Shown in pieces: positions 62,245-64,000 of a stretch of 64,000 nucleotides of DNA. The notes below the pieces were generated by a model. The model ran no database searches. It saw nothing but the letters and a program-made list of their open reading frames with translations, and had not been told where the DNA came from. The translations under genes and the position numbers were made by a program. The stretch comes from Hirudinaria manillensis (Eukaryota > Annelida > Clitellata > Hirudinida > Hirudinidae): assembly GCA_034509925.1 (NCBI GenBank), contig CM067536.1, positions 7,670,001-7,734,000 of the forward strand. Reading direction: 5' to 3'. Position 1 is the stretch's first letter; each line of letters begins with the position of its first letter.

Positions 62245-63561
62245 TCATACGGAGGTGCGAGCGTGCGGGAACCTCACTTCTTCTCCTGCGGCCTTTTTCT
62301 GGACGACGTAGTGCCTGGACCGCCACGTCAGAGTGCGCGACGCGTGCGCTCGTGCCATCAGGACCAGAGAGGTCGTCTCGCGGAACAACCAGCCGGCCAC
62401 GAAGTCCATCCGGGAGAAGGGGACCGAGCCACCCTGCGAAGGGGAAGAAAATGTCGTCAGAGTCGTTTAGTAAAAAAAAAAATCGTTAAGGATGAGCCTT
62501 GAGATTATTAGTTAGGTAGTAAAACGAGGCATTAACCTTGAGTGGAGAGTATTATATACTATATTATTAATTTGGCTAACCAATGAGATTTGTTAATAAA
62601 CTACAGTATTTATATGACGGTAATAGCTGGTAATAGCACCAGGTAGTGTTTTGCGTCGTACGAAGTGCGACGTACGCGCGACTGCGACGGAAGTCAATGA
62701 CGGCGACGAGAAGCTCGGTCGTGGATTGTCAACGACTTCATTGTTGACATTCGTCGGCCAAAAGAGAGAGAGTGAGAGAGATAGAGAGTGAGAGGCTCAC
62801 CTCAATGAGGAGATGTCATAGGATTGCAAAAAATGAAAAAAAAAAACAAAACAAAACAAACCAGAGACAAGCTGGGCGTTTCAAGGAGTATACGCCCAGA
62901 ATGCTATGACATAAAGATAACGGCAATAACAACAACAATAGCAACATCAACAACAACAATAACAACAACAACAATAACAACAACAACAACAACGGCAACA
63001 GCAACAACAACTCTATAATCTCTTAAGCTATTTCAGTTGAAGATTTGTTGTCTTTATTTTTAATTATTTTTGTTCCATAATATGATATAATATGTATTTA
63101 AAGGTATTTATTATTTATATAGTATTACCATTCCACCGATCAATAACTCTTTAACAATTAACGACGCGACTCAAAGCAAAGGGTAAACCGTCGATTTTGA
63201 CAATGAATCAAATTAACGGCAAACATATCGTAACACATTATAATATATATAATATAATATATAATATTTATAATATAATATATAATAATATATTAATCCA
63301 TCTATCAGTCAATCAATCGATTAATCAAATCAACATCAAATTAATTATAATTAATTAATCAATCAAATCACCTGAACGGTGACCAATAGGACGTAGTCCA
63401 GCAGGAACCAGACGAGGGAATGAACGAGGAAGAAAGCCAAAGGACTCCAGGAGAAGAGGAACCAAACGGACCAACTCGTGGTCAGACCTTGGAGTAGCCA
63501 TTCCGAGATCGGTTCTAGGACGATGGTGAACGGAACCAGGGATGACCGGAGTTTAATCCAC
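62245..63561 (-). CDS. UGCG: Ceramide glucosyltransferase, last two exons (partial; 5' part beyond the right edge)
   Basis: The enzyme (GT21 family, Golgi membrane) transfers glucose from UDP-glucose to ceramide, the first step of glucosphingolipid synthesis. Exons 63561-63372 (entered in phase 2) and 62433-62245, joined in phase 0, give the C-terminal 126 residues. The first opens with (R)WIKLR, the C-terminal part of the (Q/R)xxRW catalytic motif, whose Arg codon is split by the intron. EPISEWLL follows, then hydrophobic segments (WFLFSWSPLAFFLVHSLVWF) and DYVLLVTVQ. The second has GGSVPFSRMDFVAGWLFRE and LTWRSRHYVV, matching the family's GG-x-FS-x-LxxxxAWxxRE and WR(T/S)xxY blocks. The end, KAAGEEVRFPHARTSV, is longer than the usual GTAEEILDV. 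The catalytic Asp residues lie outside the window. Confidence 0.88.
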
Positions 63562-63645
63562 CTGGATTAGGTGGAGCTTATTGCTATTATTAATATTATT
63601 ACTATTGTTATTATTATTATGTTCGGAACAGAAAACCCTCTAATG

Positions 63646-63701
<56 letters not shown>
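63646..63701. repeat. (ATT)n microsatellite
   Basis: About 18 ATT units. Another run (63808-63862) lies beyond a 105-nt unique block, so that block is framed by ATT tracts on both sides. Confidence 0.95.
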
Positions 63702-63807
63702 ATAAGGCACGGGCGAACCCCTCGCCTGAACAAAATCATAAAACTAACTATGTACATCGCTCTCTAACTAATCAAATATTTACAATCTCCGAAGTGGTAA
63801 TCTAGTA
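63702..63807 (-). mobile_element. Candidate 3'-tail fragment of a non-LTR element or SINE (reverse orientation)
   Basis: On the minus strand the block ends GGCGAGGGGTTCGCC (5-bp hairpin GGCGA/TCGCC) then CGTGCCTTATG, directly followed by (TAA)n. A terminal hairpin plus a 3-bp tail repeat is typical of non-LTR 3' ends. The family is not identified. Confidence 0.35.
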
Positions 63808-63862
63808 AAATATTGTTATTATTATTATTATTATTGTTGTAGTTATTATTATTATTATTACT

Positions 63863-63998
63863 TATACTTTTGCCATTATTATTTTGTTATTATTGAACGC
63901 ATTTTATTTAGTCCTGAAATGATCTTAAAATCTGTCTCCATAAAACATTCGAGGTCCCCATTTGGGTCAGAGATCACCCTGGGACCATAGAATGAATG
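63863..63998 (-). mobile_element. Candidate 3' end of a second R2/R4-like element (reverse orientation, cut by window edge)
   Basis: Read on the minus strand this carries CCAGGGTGATCTC, the same 13-mer as in the 3' UTR of the retrotransposon at the left edge, followed by about 100 nt and an (AAT)-type tail. Similarity beyond the 13-mer is weak by eye. Confidence 0.35.
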
Positions 63999-64000
63999 TT

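Overview
This window is animal nuclear DNA. It holds intron-rich genes with GT-AG introns, and the gene set is metazoan: adducin, a CUB/MAM/LDLa receptor, the cohesin loader NIPBL/Nipped-B, a SNAP-25-type SNARE, ribosomal protein eL37 and ceramide glucosyltransferase. Introns and spacers are AT-rich and full of (ATT)n and (CAT)n microsatellites, while exons are clearly richer in GC. The divergence of the proteins points to an invertebrate. I cannot name the phylum. All gene models come from reading open exons, splice signals and intron phases by eye.

Layout, left to right. 3-2394: 3' part of an R2/R4-type non-LTR retrotransposon ending in (AAT)n. 4664-12169 (+): a complete 16-coding-exon adducin, 710 aa. 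14356-15564 (+): an intronless protein with three UBX-like domains. 17517-22526 (-): a single-pass receptor, CUB-MAM-MAM-LDLa-TM-cytoplasmic tail, 5' end unresolved. About 23670-31830: a direct tandem duplication (offset about 4.16 kb) carrying two copies of an unrecognised 14-exon gene on the minus strand. 31970-32793 (-): a small basic zinc-finger protein, 128 aa. 34171-34739 (-): the last two exons of an unrecognised gene. 37673-54226 (-): a complete NIPBL/Nipped-B gene, 41 coding exons, 2342 aa, all intron phases consistent. 55487-56026 (+): eL37, divergent from NIPBL. 56239-57819 (-): a divergent Qbc-SNARE of the SNAP-25 family, 204 aa. 59150-61500: a full CRE site followed by acidic and polyQ ORFs of unclear status. 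62245-63561 (-): the last two exons of ceramide glucosyltransferase, with the rest beyond the right edge. The right edge shows traces of other non-LTR 3' ends in reverse orientation.

The genes are a housekeeping and membrane mix, not one pathway. Adducin (membrane skeleton), SNAP-25-like (membrane fusion), ceramide glucosyltransferase (glycolipid synthesis) and the receptor all act at membranes. NIPBL acts on chromatin and eL37 in the ribosome.

The best candidates for something undescribed are the tandemly duplicated 14-exon gene, the triple-UBX intronless gene, the receptor's domain order, and the highly divergent SNAP-25 homologue.
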